NCBI GenBank assembly: GCA_018817905.1
Contig: JAHISS010000098.1
Span: 1 to 26,641 of the forward strand
Length of the DNA stretch: 26,641 nucleotides
Reading direction: 5' to 3'
DNA from: Nanobdellota archaeon
Lineage (GTDB): Archaea > Nanobdellota > Nanobdellia > Pacearchaeales > GW2011-AR1
Positions 1 to 7,549 of the stretch are shown piece by piece. The notes beneath the pieces are model-generated. The model did no database searches. It was given only the letters and a program-made list of their open reading frames with translations, and had not been told where the DNA came from. A program made the position numbers and the translations under genes. Each line of letters begins with the position of its first letter. Position 1 is the stretch's first letter.

Positions 1-162
1 ACTCAGAGAGTTGTTTCGGAGGAGATAAGAAAATGTTTGGATGGAAAGTTAGACAGAAGAGGGTGGACAGAATTGATACTGCTCTTTTCTGTAGAGATAT
101 TTGGCATAACTTATTCAGGCTTTAATCCTGTCCCAAATTCGCAAAAAGAGAAAAATATTTAA
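1..162 (+). CDS. C-terminal tail of an unidentified protein (partial)
   Basis: The first reading frame is open from the window edge to a TAA at 160-162, giving 53 residues. I see no recognisable domain. The fragment has a charged first half (SEEIRKCLDGKLDRRGW) and a short hydrophobic stretch (ELILLFSVEIFGITY), then a polar tail ending in KEKNI. The TATA-like box of the next gene overlaps its stop codon, which fits a compact genome with tightly packed genes. It could be a chance open frame, because only 162 nt are visible. Confidence 0.4.
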   Translation, partial: TQRVVSEEIRKCLDGKLDRRGWTELILLFSVEIFGITYSGFNPVPNSQKEKNI

Positions 163-184
163 ACTAAACAAACTAACTTTAAAC

Positions 185-583
185 ATGGAAAAAACAAAGC
201 TCGCAGGGATTTTGATTGCGATTGGATTTATCGTCGTAGCTTTGGCGGGATATTCAAGCAGTTTTGGAGTTGCATCGCCTGCAAGTTCGGTCGATGATGG
301 AATCCAAGAAAGTGTTGCAAGGTTGCTAGTGCCTCCTACAATAGATGGAATTTTTGCAAAAAAAGTATGTACAGATGGGAAGTCCCCTTCATCTAGCTCA
401 TGTTCAACAGTGGGTGATGAAACGCAAGAGCCAAAATGCACAGAAAATGATAGCAGCCGAGGATGTGTTTGGAAGTGCAAGGTAAGTAAGGGAGTGTATA
501 AGTGGGAAGAAGTAGAAGACTGTGGCCAGGGGATTGGTTGCGGAACAGACAGCGAATCATGCCAAGGCAGCGGAATCTTCTAA
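185..583 (+). CDS. Small secreted or membrane-anchored Cys-rich protein
   Basis: This 132-residue protein has one hydrophobic segment at about residues 7-22 after a basic start (MEKTK), so it is either secreted or anchored by its N-terminus. The rest is hydrophilic and has eight cysteines, with a pattern like CVWKC...W...C..GIGC that suggests a small disulfide-bonded extracellular domain. A TATA-like ATATTTAAA at 154-162 lies 23-31 nt before the ATG and supports this start for a leaderless mRNA. I do not recognise a named family. Other Cys-rich surface proteins in the window (the giant protein ending at 15714 and the DUF333-like protein ending at 24808) suggest a shared exported, oxidised environment. 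Confidence 0.7.
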   Translation: MEKTKLAGILIAIGFIVVALAGYSSSFGVASPASSVDDGIQESVARLLVPPTIDGIFAKKVCTDGKSPSSSSCSTVGDETQEPKCTENDSSRGCVWKCKVSKGVYKWEEVEDCGQGIGCGTDSESCQGSGIF

Positions 584-590
584 ATAGCTC

Positions 591-2438
591 CTATTCATTA
601 TAATTTTGTTTTCTACGCTCAACAATTTCTCCAAATCTCGACGGTGAATAACCTCTTCTCTCCCCCCTTAGATATTCCAAGTTTCCATCGATTATCTGAA
701 ATTCTGCACTATGGCTGTCTACTGGAAACAATACAGAACTTGAAGAAGTTCCCGGAACAGGCGTATAAGACCCAGACCAAGTTATCCCCCTTGTAGCAGG
801 ATTTGACATAATAAACAAACCATCATTGCTGGTCAAAAGTCCTTTTTCCTTCAACTCTTTCGCAGTCTCCAAAAAGTTCAGTGCATTAGAATGTTCAGCA
901 TCTTCATACCAACTATCCAAAAGAACATAATTAGTATCATGCTCCCCAAAAAATTGCTTAACAAGTCCTTCCGCAGTCTGTGGTGGAATCCAATAAGCTC
1001 CAACCTTTTTACAAAGCGCAAAGAGTTTTCTTTCATCCGCAATCTCTCTTTCCAAACAAGATTTATCTGCTGAACTTAATCCCTCAGGTAACTTCCAATC
1101 ATAAAAACGAACATCTCCCGCAGCGCCATCATAAAACTTTTCAATCTCTGCTCTATGAGGAATTTCCGCAGGCAGCACAATTGAAGCCTCTCCGCGATAT
1201 TCCGCCCGCCTTTCATCAATCCACTCTCGCAAAACTTTCCCGGCCAAAGGAAAGTTCTCCCCATAATGGCGCAAAACCGCTTTAGCATGAAGCTCCAGCA
1301 AAACCTCAACATCCTCTCTAAACTCTGAATAACTAAAGCCATCAGCTTGTTCTATAACTGCCCCATACAAATCATTAAACTCTCTCCTGCTGATTCTATC
1401 TCTTTTGATTTTAATTCCCCTCTTCCCCGCTATTTCCCTCACATTCTGATCGACTGAATAGCTTGGAAACTTTTCAATCTCTGAATCTGCAGCAACAAGT
1501 TGCGGAGAATCCAAGTAACTAAAAATCCACCGCCCAGGCAAAACCTCATTGCTCTGCGACGCCCGCGAAGTCTCTGTAAGAAACCATTCTGATTTACCCC
1601 CTTCGAGAACATTTCCAGAAAAAATAAAACCCCAATCTTTGTTATACTCGTAATCAACTCCCATTCCCAATCCAAGCAAAACTCTTTTCGCATCTCCAAG
1701 GGTGGGCCGATAATCCACTTTCAAATTGTCAAGTGAAACAGGAGATTCCCCAAACGACGCCGGCAAAGAAGTGCCGTTCACAAAAAAGCTAAGTCCTTCC
1801 CTTACATTCTCTGTAAAAGCCCTATCTTCTCTCCGCTCTAATTGCTTCTGCGCATAAGTTCCGTCGTCGGTTTTCTCAAAAAGAAAAATAGTTGGATAAG
1901 AAACAATAACAGGTTCCTCTTTCGCTTCTTTCCAAGCAATTTCCCAGCGATCCACTGCATTTAACTGCCCTTCCCTCTCAGCACGCATTCTATCAAGACC
2001 ATGGCCTGTTAAAGACCAAACTCTAAGCTCGTCAGGATCGAAAGAATATTTTCCTTCAGAATCTCTCTCATTGACCATTTCTTTCAAGAAATAACGCATC
2101 CCTATGCACGGAGAACAAGCAACAGAACCAACTTCAAACAAAACCCACCTTTCTCCGTCCTTAGAATCAACAAATCCTTTCGGCAAAATTTTTTCAGCAA
2201 CTGCATATTCTTCACCTTTCCAAGAGAACTTTTTGCCTTCTGCATCTAAACAACCTTCTAAACCTCCAAAATCCCCAGTCTCTGCAACTCTCTGGCTTGC
2301 TGGTTGGCTAGTCGGCTGGCTGCCAGATATCTGATTTGAATAGTTCGGTCGTGAAGAAACATTCTGAGATAACGCCCCAGCTGCCAAGCCTGCAAGCGTT
2401 AAACCTGTCGCAATCCTTCGCAATCTGTGTTTTCCCAT
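591..2438 (-). CDS. Secreted thioredoxin-fold protein with a large unknown C-terminal region
   Basis: The 615-residue protein starts with a basic n-region (KHRLRR) and a hydrophobic stretch at about residues 10-23, then a Ser/Gln/Thr/Pro-rich linker to about residue 53, which indicates export. Residues about 97-190 look like a thioredoxin fold: a strand WVLFEVGS, then CSPC at 108-111 with a following helix, and a cis-proline-like SYPTIFLFEK at about 180-189. The remaining 400 residues match no family I know and contain only two further cysteines. A TTTATAAA at 2460-2467 lies about 25 nt upstream of the start. A role in disulfide exchange outside the cell is inferred from the CxxC and the export signal; the Cys-rich exported proteins nearby are possible clients. 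The twin-arginine pair in the n-region is weak evidence for Tat export. Confidence 0.8.
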   Translation of the reverse strand: MGKHRLRRIATGLTLAGLAAGALSQNVSSRPNYSNQISGSQPTSQPASQRVAETGDFGGLEGCLDAEGKKFSWKGEEYAVAEKILPKGFVDSKDGERWVLFEVGSVACSPCIGMRYFLKEMVNERDSEGKYSFDPDELRVWSLTGHGLDRMRAEREGQLNAVDRWEIAWKEAKEEPVIVSYPTIFLFEKTDDGTYAQKQLERREDRAFTENVREGLSFFVNGTSLPASFGESPVSLDNLKVDYRPTLGDAKRVLLGLGMGVDYEYNKDWGFIFSGNVLEGGKSEWFLTETSRASQSNEVLPGRWIFSYLDSPQLVAADSEIEKFPSYSVDQNVREIAGKRGIKIKRDRISRREFNDLYGAVIEQADGFSYSEFREDVEVLLELHAKAVLRHYGENFPLAGKVLREWIDERRAEYRGEASIVLPAEIPHRAEIEKFYDGAAGDVRFYDWKLPEGLSSADKSCLEREIADERKLFALCKKVGAYWIPPQTAEGLVKQFFGEHDTNYVLLDSWYEDAEHSNALNFLETAKELKEKGLLTSNDGLFIMSNPATRGITWSGSYTPVPGTSSSSVLFPVDSHSAEFQIIDGNLEYLRGERRGYSPSRFGEIVERRKQNYNE

Positions 2439-2493
2439 GATTTTACCACCTGGTCTGGCTTTATAAATTATTTCTTTTCAAAAATTCTCAAAT

Positions 2494-3129
2494 CTATTTC
2501 CTAAACTTCTTCCTCTCGCCCAAATGCCCCACAACATCAATCAAAGTTTTCAAACCAATCAACAGCAATGCAGGAGAACTAACAAGCGCTGCCAAAATAA
2601 TTGTTACGTGTATCGGAATGATTCGTTTGTAAGGCAAAACAAACAACTTGCCCACGCTTGCTTTTTTATATTCCTCATTGCCAACGTAGTTCACCTTATA
2701 AGAAACCAGATGGCTTACAAAAACACCTATGAAAAATATAAAGGACTGCCCAAAAAACCTTGCCAAACCATCAGGTCTTTCCAAACCCCCAAATCCTCCA
2801 AAAATAAAGAACAAAAGAAAAATCAAATGAACAAACATAAAACCCCCGTAATGAAAAATAAAGAACACAATAGTTCCAGATTTGCTTGCGCGAACGTCTT
2901 TCCCATTAACAGAGTAAGTAAATAACCCATTATTTCCCATCTTCGTAGCCTTGCTCATTTTCAAAACATTAAAAAAACCAATAGCCAAATTTTCAAGCCA
3001 ATATGAAAACAGCAAGAACGAAGAACTCCAGTCCCAAAACAAAACACCGACAACAGCTATAAAATTAAATGTTAACAAAGACAGCAATGAAAAATAATGC
3101 GCCGACAGCTCTTTTTGGTGTAAGGTCAT
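2494..3129 (-). CDS. DUF6498-like polytopic membrane protein
   Basis: This is a 211-residue protein with about five or six hydrophobic segments. It has the pattern YWLENLAIGFFNVLKM near residue 43 and FFIFHYGGFMFVHLIF near residue 90, which I associate with the DUF6498 family of unknown function. The C-terminus is basic (GERKKFRK), likely cytoplasmic. It starts 30 nt after the end of the PQ-loop gene on the same strand, so the two are probably co-transcribed. The function is unknown. The family assignment rests on remembered motif patterns only. Confidence 0.7.
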   Translation of the reverse strand: MTLHQKELSAHYFSLLSLLTFNFIAVVGVLFWDWSSSFLLFSYWLENLAIGFFNVLKMSKATKMGNNGLFTYSVNGKDVRASKSGTIVFFIFHYGGFMFVHLIFLLFFIFGGFGGLERPDGLARFFGQSFIFFIGVFVSHLVSYKVNYVGNEEYKKASVGKLFVLPYKRIIPIHVTIILAALVSSPALLLIGLKTLIDVVGHLGERKKFRK

Positions 3130-3159
3130 ATAGAATAAAGCAAAGCGCAGTTAAAAAAA

Positions 3160-3504
3160 TTAACGATAAAGAGCAATCCCAATTAAAACAATAACATTTA
3201 CCACAAACCAAACAACATAAGTCATAACCAAAGATTTCTTTTTATGCAAAACTCCGTATAAAATCCAGAACGGCGTGAACAAAGTCAACGCAACCCACGA
3301 AGTGATATATTCTCCGACAGCACTTTGCGTAACCCAAATTTTATACGCCTGCGGAAGTGTAAGAATCGTTCCAAGAAAACCAACAAAATAAATCATGAAC
3401 TCCAAAAGCTTCTTCAATCTGCTGTGAGAATCATCCGGCCCAAACTGTTCATAAACAGATTCTCCCAAACGCTCATCTGCATCTTGCTCATTAACCATAT
3501 TCAC
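3160..3504 (-). CDS. PQ-loop / SemiSWEET-like three-helix membrane protein
   Basis: This is a 114-residue protein with an acidic soluble N-terminus of about 30 residues, then three transmembrane helices at about 33-53, 65-83 and 90-112. The first helix ends in LPQAYKIW, the PQ-loop signature, followed by SWVALTLFTPFWILYGV, typical of SemiSWEET-type small sugar transporters that work as dimers. Transport of a sugar or other small solute is a family-level expectation; the substrate cannot be read from the sequence. A TTTATAAA at 3531-3538, overlapping the TBP stop codon, lies 27-34 nt before the first ATG; a second in-frame ATG two codons later is also possible. Confidence 0.75.
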   Translation of the reverse strand: MNMVNEQDADERLGESVYEQFGPDDSHSRLKKLLEFMIYFVGFLGTILTLPQAYKIWVTQSAVGEYITSWVALTLFTPFWILYGVLHKKKSLVMTYVVWFVVNVIVLIGIALYR

Positions 3505-3537
3505 CTCACCAATATAAAAACACCTTGCTTTATAAAA

Positions 3538-4098
3538 TTATTTCTTCACAGCTGCCTTGATATTTTTGTTCAACTGCCTCATACTTTCCTCTAATTGCTT
3601 TTTATCTTTCGTCCCAGTGCAGACCAACTTCCCATTTGAAAAAAGTAGAAAAGTCGCCGGCGGGTCCACTAATTTGTAAACCAAGCCAGGAAACTGTTCT
3701 GGCTCATATTCTGTATTTTCCAATTGCAAAGCCAAAACATTCAAATTCAAACTCAAATCAATACTTCCTGAAGCAACAATATTTTGAACTGTGATTTTCG
3801 GCTTTTGCGTAATTTTTATCCCAATTTTTGCAATCTGCTTGATAACCTCTTCAATGACTTGCTTGACCTGCCCAACACTTTTCGTCCCAGTGCAAACCAA
3901 ATTCCCAGAAGAAAAAACCAACACCGCAGACTTCGGCTCTTTAATTCTCAAAACCAAACCAGGAAACTGCTCCGGATTATATTCTGTGTTGCTATGCGTC
4001 CTCGCCAACTTTGTCAGAGAAACCGGCTTACCTAAAGAAGTTGTAGCAACAATGTTCTGGATTTTCAAATTTGATTTTTTAGGTTTTGCAGCAGCCAT
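3538..4098 (-). CDS. tbp: TATA-box-binding protein (TBP)
   Basis: This 186-residue protein shows the two-fold repeat of TBP: residues about 10-95 and 101-182 each carry IQNIVA/VQNIVA, NTEYxPEQFPGLV, a saddle strand ending in LVFSSGNLVCTGTK or LLFSNGKLVCTGTK, and a final helix. It binds the TATA box and recruits TFB and RNA polymerase. The length is standard for archaeal TBP, with a basic rather than acidic C-terminal tail (KAAVKK). A TTTATAAA at 4123-4130 lies 25-32 nt upstream of the start. The partner TFB is at 11427-12362. Upstream lies a 480-nt non-coding stretch holding structured element copy A. Confidence 0.97.
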   Translation of the reverse strand: MAAAKPKKSNLKIQNIVATTSLGKPVSLTKLARTHSNTEYNPEQFPGLVLRIKEPKSAVLVFSSGNLVCTGTKSVGQVKQVIEEVIKQIAKIGIKITQKPKITVQNIVASGSIDLSLNLNVLALQLENTEYEPEQFPGLVYKLVDPPATFLLFSNGKLVCTGTKDKKQLEESMRQLNKNIKAAVKK

Positions 4099-4167
4099 AC
4101 AAAAAACTCTCCTGACTTCATTTTATAAATAAATTCTTTTATAAACCTTGCGAATACAATTATCTGC

Positions 4168-4182
4168 AGCTTTCTGAAGCGA
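4168..4182 (+). repeat. 15-nt segment shared with the outer stem of element B
   Basis: AGCTTTCTGAAGCGA here matches AGCTTTCTGAAGTGA at 10255-10269 with one mismatch. In element B this segment forms the outer closing stem with 10450-10458. No matching partner (CTTCAGAAAG) is visible downstream in copy A, so here it may be a relic of a larger structure. Confidence 0.5.
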
Positions 4183-4282
4183 CTCTCAATTTTATCTTCG
4201 ATAACCAAAATTAGCAGCAAGTTACCTAACCCTCAGCCCCAACCAACAAAATTAATGCCCTCCAAACAACCCCGTCTTCTTA

Positions 4283-4442
4283 GCAGATTTTTTCGATTAT
4301 TGAATTTTAATTTCGAGGGCGGGAGATGGAGGCGGTCGAAATTCAGATTCGAAAGGGTGGGCGAGCCGAGTCAGTTTAGTAAAAAAGAACAAATAAGAAT
4401 TGACTCGGGAAGTCGGGCGGGACGAATATCGAAAAAATCTGC
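4283..4442 (+). repeat. Structured intergenic element, copy A
   Basis: This fills the centre of a non-coding gap (4099-4581). A perfect 15-bp inverted repeat closes it: 4283-4297 (GCAGATTTTTTCGAT) with 4428-4442. Inside are two hairpins. The first pairs 4309-4316 (AATTTCGA) with 4336-4343 around a G-rich 19-nt loop beginning GGGCGGGAGATGG. The second pairs 4366-4376 (CCGAGTCAGTT) with 4398-4408 (AATTGACTCGG) around a 21-nt A-rich loop. The second hairpin is the core shared with copies B, C and D. A plus-strand TATA-like TTTTATAAACC at about 4136-4146 could drive transcription through it. The short open frames crossing this stretch in both strands are explained by the element and are unlikely to be genes. 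Confidence 0.75.
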
Positions 4443-4581
4443 GTTTATACTTTGTATACAATAAATTATCCAAAATCCAGCCAGCATTATGTTCCTGATT
4501 GATTTTATTATTAAAATGGGTTGGATGGGTGTTCACTTTCATCTGCTACTCAACCACTAAGTAATTACAAATACAACTCCC

Positions 4582-4806
4582 TCACAGATTTTCATAATTT
4601 TTTCTCTTTTCAGATTTCCCACGGAGATATTTCAAAAACAAAGAAATCACAATAATTCCTAACATCGAATAAATCATGATGAGAGCAGCCCACAAACCAG
4701 TCCCAGTTTCATCTTGCGAAGAAGAAAACCTTGCCGATACAAAAAACAAAACAACCAGAATTAAGATTATTGCTGTGAAAAACCAGTAATTAAATTTCCC
4801 TCGCAT
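4582..4806 (-). CDS. Small two-helix membrane protein
   Basis: This is a 74-residue protein with two hydrophobic helices at about 7-25 and 37-61, separated by a short polar loop (SSSQDETGTG) and followed by a basic tail (RGKSEKRKNYENL). I do not recognise a family. It is divergent from the glycosyltransferase at 4867, and the two share a palindromic TATA region at 4829-4845 that sits 23-29 nt before this start. The shared promoter suggests co-expression with the glycosyltransferase; any functional link is inference. Confidence 0.65.
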   Translation of the reverse strand: MRGKFNYWFFTAIILILVVLFFVSARFSSSQDETGTGLWAALIMIYSMLGIIVISLFLKYLRGKSEKRKNYENL

Positions 4807-4828
4807 GAAAAAATAAAAGCCCTGGAAG

Positions 4829-4845
4829 ATATAAATCTTTATATA
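4829..4845. promoter_or_regulatory. Palindromic bidirectional TATA region
   Basis: The sequence reads ATATAAA-TC-TTTATAT, a near-perfect palindrome. Read leftwards it gives a TATA box 23-29 nt before the ATG at 4806; read rightwards, one 22-29 nt before the ATG at 4867. One short site therefore appears to supply core promoters to both divergent genes. Confidence 0.7.
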
Positions 4846-4866
4846 GTCAACAAAAAAGCGATTTCT

Positions 4867-6258
4867 ATGAAAAGCGATTTTATTTTTGTTTCAACTGCCC
4901 TTCCAAGAAAATGCGGAATTGCGACATACACACATTGCTTAACAAAAGGTTTCAATCCGCTTTCCAATGAAGTTGGATCAGTCCGCACTGCTCCAATAGA
5001 CCAAGACATTGGTCCCTATGGATACCATTTCGGAGTTGACCCTGACTTACTAATTAATCAAAATGACGAACACTCCTGGATTTACGCTGGTGCTAAAATG
5101 AGAAACAGAGCTGTTGAAACAGGCGGTGCTCCGGTTATTGTTTTTGAACACGAACATGGTATTGACGCTAAAAATGGAAAAGGTTTTAGTTCGCTCGCCA
5201 AAAAGCTTCATAATGAAGAAGAGCTCAAAGAGAGAGGTCTTGTTTCTATTGCGCAACTTCATACATTAATCAGGCAGCCCTCTCAAGAACAAAGACAACA
5301 AATATGTGAACTTGCACAGCATTGTGATCTTGTTACAGTAATGACAAGAAAAGGAAGAGAAAGATTAGAACAGAACTATGGCTTTGATTCTTCAATGATG
5401 GAAAAAGTAAGAGTTGTTGAACATGGTGTCAGACCTTTTGACCCATTAGTTCTAAACAGAGAAGAAGCAAGAAAAAAACTTGGGTTTAACGAAGATTTGT
5501 TCCTCTTTCTCGTAACAGGATATCGCGGGGAAGGGAAGGGCAACGATTCTATTGTCCACGCTTATGGCAAACACCTAAAGACCTTATCTAAGGGTGAAAG
5601 GGAAAGAACAGCATTGGCGATTGTTGGAGTTTATCATCCTTGGTACAAAACGCCAGATGGCAGACCATTTCTCCAAAGAGATTCAGAAAAAATTGAAAAG
5701 TCCTTGAAAAAAACCAACCTAAAAAAAGAAAGCGCCGAAACAACGGCCTTAGAGGATATTGGGCCCATTTTAAAGAAAAAGAGAGTAGTAATTGCAAGAG
5801 TCTACCCAAACGAAGAAGAACTCCCGTATCTTTTATCGGCAGCTGATGTTAATGTTGTCGGCAATAGGGACCGCGACCAAATATCAAGTGGTGGTTTAAT
5901 GGAAGCTGTCTCACACGGAGCAACTATCGCAACAAGAACAGAATGTTGCATTGAAATTGCAAAACCAATTTATCCAAACGCAGTAAAATCAGATTTCCCC
6001 CGCAGAACACTTGGAGAAAACGCCATGCTTATAGACCTTGAAGGAAGATTAATACGTAACCCAAAAACTATCCTTCCCCGACCATCCGTAGAACAATACA
6101 CCTATTGCATGAATGTTTTACAAGAAAATGCAGATTTGCGCAAACAGCTTGGCAGAAATGGAATATTTAATATTGGCGGACCATTTAATTGGAATGCAAT
6201 AGCAAAAAAATTAATGTACTGTATTGAAGAAGAAAGACAACGGCGTCGCTCAGCCTAA
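4867..6258 (+). CDS. GT4-like glycosyltransferase (GT-B fold)
   Basis: This is a 463-residue cytoplasmic protein. The N-terminus STALPRKCGIATYT (residues 9-22) is the glycine-rich entry loop common to one branch of GT4 glycosyltransferases. The C-terminal half has the nucleotide-sugar domain: LFLVTGYRGEGKGNDSIVHA near 215-234, then LPYLLSAADVNVVGNRDRDQ and SSGGLMEAVSHGATIATR near 322-357, in the place of the usual GT-B acceptor/donor loop. It should transfer a sugar from an activated donor; donor and acceptor are not readable. It stands alone rather than in a surface-polysaccharide cluster. It shares a promoter region with the 74-residue membrane protein, and its 3' end is 1 nt from the convergent gene ending at 6260. 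Confidence 0.85.
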   Translation: MKSDFIFVSTALPRKCGIATYTHCLTKGFNPLSNEVGSVRTAPIDQDIGPYGYHFGVDPDLLINQNDEHSWIYAGAKMRNRAVETGGAPVIVFEHEHGIDAKNGKGFSSLAKKLHNEEELKERGLVSIAQLHTLIRQPSQEQRQQICELAQHCDLVTVMTRKGRERLEQNYGFDSSMMEKVRVVEHGVRPFDPLVLNREEARKKLGFNEDLFLFLVTGYRGEGKGNDSIVHAYGKHLKTLSKGERERTALAIVGVYHPWYKTPDGRPFLQRDSEKIEKSLKKTNLKKESAETTALEDIGPILKKKRVVIARVYPNEEELPYLLSAADVNVVGNRDRDQISSGGLMEAVSHGATIATRTECCIEIAKPIYPNAVKSDFPRRTLGENAMLIDLEGRLIRNPKTILPRPSVEQYTYCMNVLQENADLRKQLGRNGIFNIGGPFNWNAIAKKLMYCIEEERQRRRSA

Positions 6259-6259
6259 A

Positions 6260-6571
6260 TCACAACTCAAAGCCAATAAGTTCTCTTCTCGTCTTTCTCC
6301 GATTCTCAAAAAGATTTCGTCTCCTTTTCTTTCTTGCACTATGTCTAAACAAAATAAAAATAACAATTCCTAAAACAACCCCAAAAACAAAAAACTTAAA
6401 CTTGTCTCCTCCAAAATCTCCAACACTTTGTTTCTGTAACTGCCCCTCAACAAAATTATCACTAAAAACCGCAAACCCTGTCACGCCGCCAAAACGAAAA
6501 AAATGCAGCGCTGCAAGCAGAAAAACAAACCCTGCCAGCAAAATAAAAAACTGCAGCACCTCTCGTTTCAT
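6260..6571 (-). CDS. Small two-helix membrane protein with basic tail
   Basis: This is a 103-residue protein with hydrophobic helices at about 6-24 and 59-76, an intervening polar loop of about 33 residues, and a strongly basic tail (RHSARKKRRRNLFENRRKTRR) that should stay in the cytoplasm. There is no recognised family. It is divergent from RNase Z and uses the same TATA box at 6593-6600. Its stop lies 1 nt from the end of the glycosyltransferase. Confidence 0.65.
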   Translation of the reverse strand: MKREVLQFFILLAGFVFLLAALHFFRFGGVTGFAVFSDNFVEGQLQKQSVGDFGGDKFKFFVFGVVLGIVIFILFRHSARKKRRRNLFENRRKTRRELIGFEL

Positions 6572-6592
6572 AAAACCAGAACGCTAAACAAT

Positions 6593-6600
6593 TTTATAAA
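6593..6600. promoter_or_regulatory. Single palindromic TATA box shared by two divergent genes
   Basis: TTTATAAA is its own reverse complement. Its centre (6596.5) is exactly 25.5 nt from the first base of the ATG at 6571 on the minus strand and exactly 25.5 nt from the ATG at 6622 on the plus strand. No other TATA-like sequence is correctly placed for either gene, so one TBP site probably serves both. Confidence 0.75.
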
Positions 6601-6621
6601 CATTACTTTCTTCTTTAAACA

Positions 6622-7515
6622 ATGGAAAAAGCAAAAGTAACCTTCCTCGGAACAAGCGACGCAATCCCGACGAAAAAACGCAGCCACACAGCGATTTTAC
6701 TCAGTTACAAAAATGAGAACATCCTTGTCGACTGCGGCGAGGGCGTTCAAAGACAATTCAAGTTCGCAAATCTCTCTCCGAATAAACTAACAAAAATCTT
6801 TATCACTCACTGGCACGGCGATCACGTTCTCGGACTTCCTGGCTTACTCCAAACACTTGCAATGAACGAATTCAACACAGTCCTAAAGCTCTACGGTCCA
6901 AAAGGAACTTACCGAAACATCTCCCTGCTAAAAGAATTATTCAAAATAAAAATCGACCTTCAAATCAAAGAGGTAACTGGAAAGTTTCTTGAAACTCCTG
7001 ATTTCTTTCTTGAAGCAAGACCAATGATGCACAGAATTCCAACTCTCGCCTACTCTTTCACAATCAAAGACAAAATACGACTTGACAAAAAAAAGATAGA
7101 AAAACTGAAGCTCCCACACTCTCCGCTGTTAAAAAAATTACAAGAAGGAAAAGATATCACATTTAAGGGCAAAAAAATAAAATCAAGCGAAGTTTCATAC
7201 ATTGAGAAAGGGAGAAAAATAACTTTTATCTTAGACACAGCTCCAAACGAAAACACAGAAAAAATTGCAGAAAACTCTGATTTGCTGGTATGCGAATCAT
7301 CTTTTTCAAAAGAAGAGGAAAAAATTGCAAGAGAACGCCTCCATCTAACATCTGAAGACGCAGCAAGAATTGGGAAAAAAGCCAAGGCCAAAAAATTAAT
7401 TCTCACCCACATCTCTCAGCGCTACGAACACGACACAAAACCAATCCTAAACCAAGCCAAAAAAATCTTCAAAAATACATCATTAGCAAAAGATTTTGAC
7501 GTCGTAGAATTTTAA
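6622..7515 (+). CDS. rnz: Ribonuclease Z (tRNase Z, tRNA 3' endonuclease)
   Basis: This is a 297-residue metallo-beta-lactamase-fold enzyme of typical short-form RNase Z length. It cleaves tRNA precursors after the discriminator base so CCA can be added. The zinc ligands are visible: HWHGDH at 63-68 (motif II), H137 in MMHRIPTLAY, D205 in TFILDTAP and H263 in LTHISQRY; H241 sits in the HLTSEDAA motif. Two tRNA genes in the window (ending at 15493 and 24559) lack an encoded CCA after the discriminator, so they need this 3' processing followed by CCA addition. The start follows the shared TATA box by 22-29 nt. Confidence 0.95.
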   Translation: MEKAKVTFLGTSDAIPTKKRSHTAILLSYKNENILVDCGEGVQRQFKFANLSPNKLTKIFITHWHGDHVLGLPGLLQTLAMNEFNTVLKLYGPKGTYRNISLLKELFKIKIDLQIKEVTGKFLETPDFFLEARPMMHRIPTLAYSFTIKDKIRLDKKKIEKLKLPHSPLLKKLQEGKDITFKGKKIKSSEVSYIEKGRKITFILDTAPNENTEKIAENSDLLVCESSFSKEEEKIARERLHLTSEDAARIGKKAKAKKLILTHISQRYEHDTKPILNQAKKIFKNTSLAKDFDVVEF

Positions 7516-7549
7516 AATGAACTAACGTCCCGAAACCTCAGATAAAAAA

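Noticed and set aside
4255..4542. Short open frames on both strands in the gap upstream of TBP
   Set aside because: They coincide with the inverted repeats of element A; no promoter spacing, no family resemblance.
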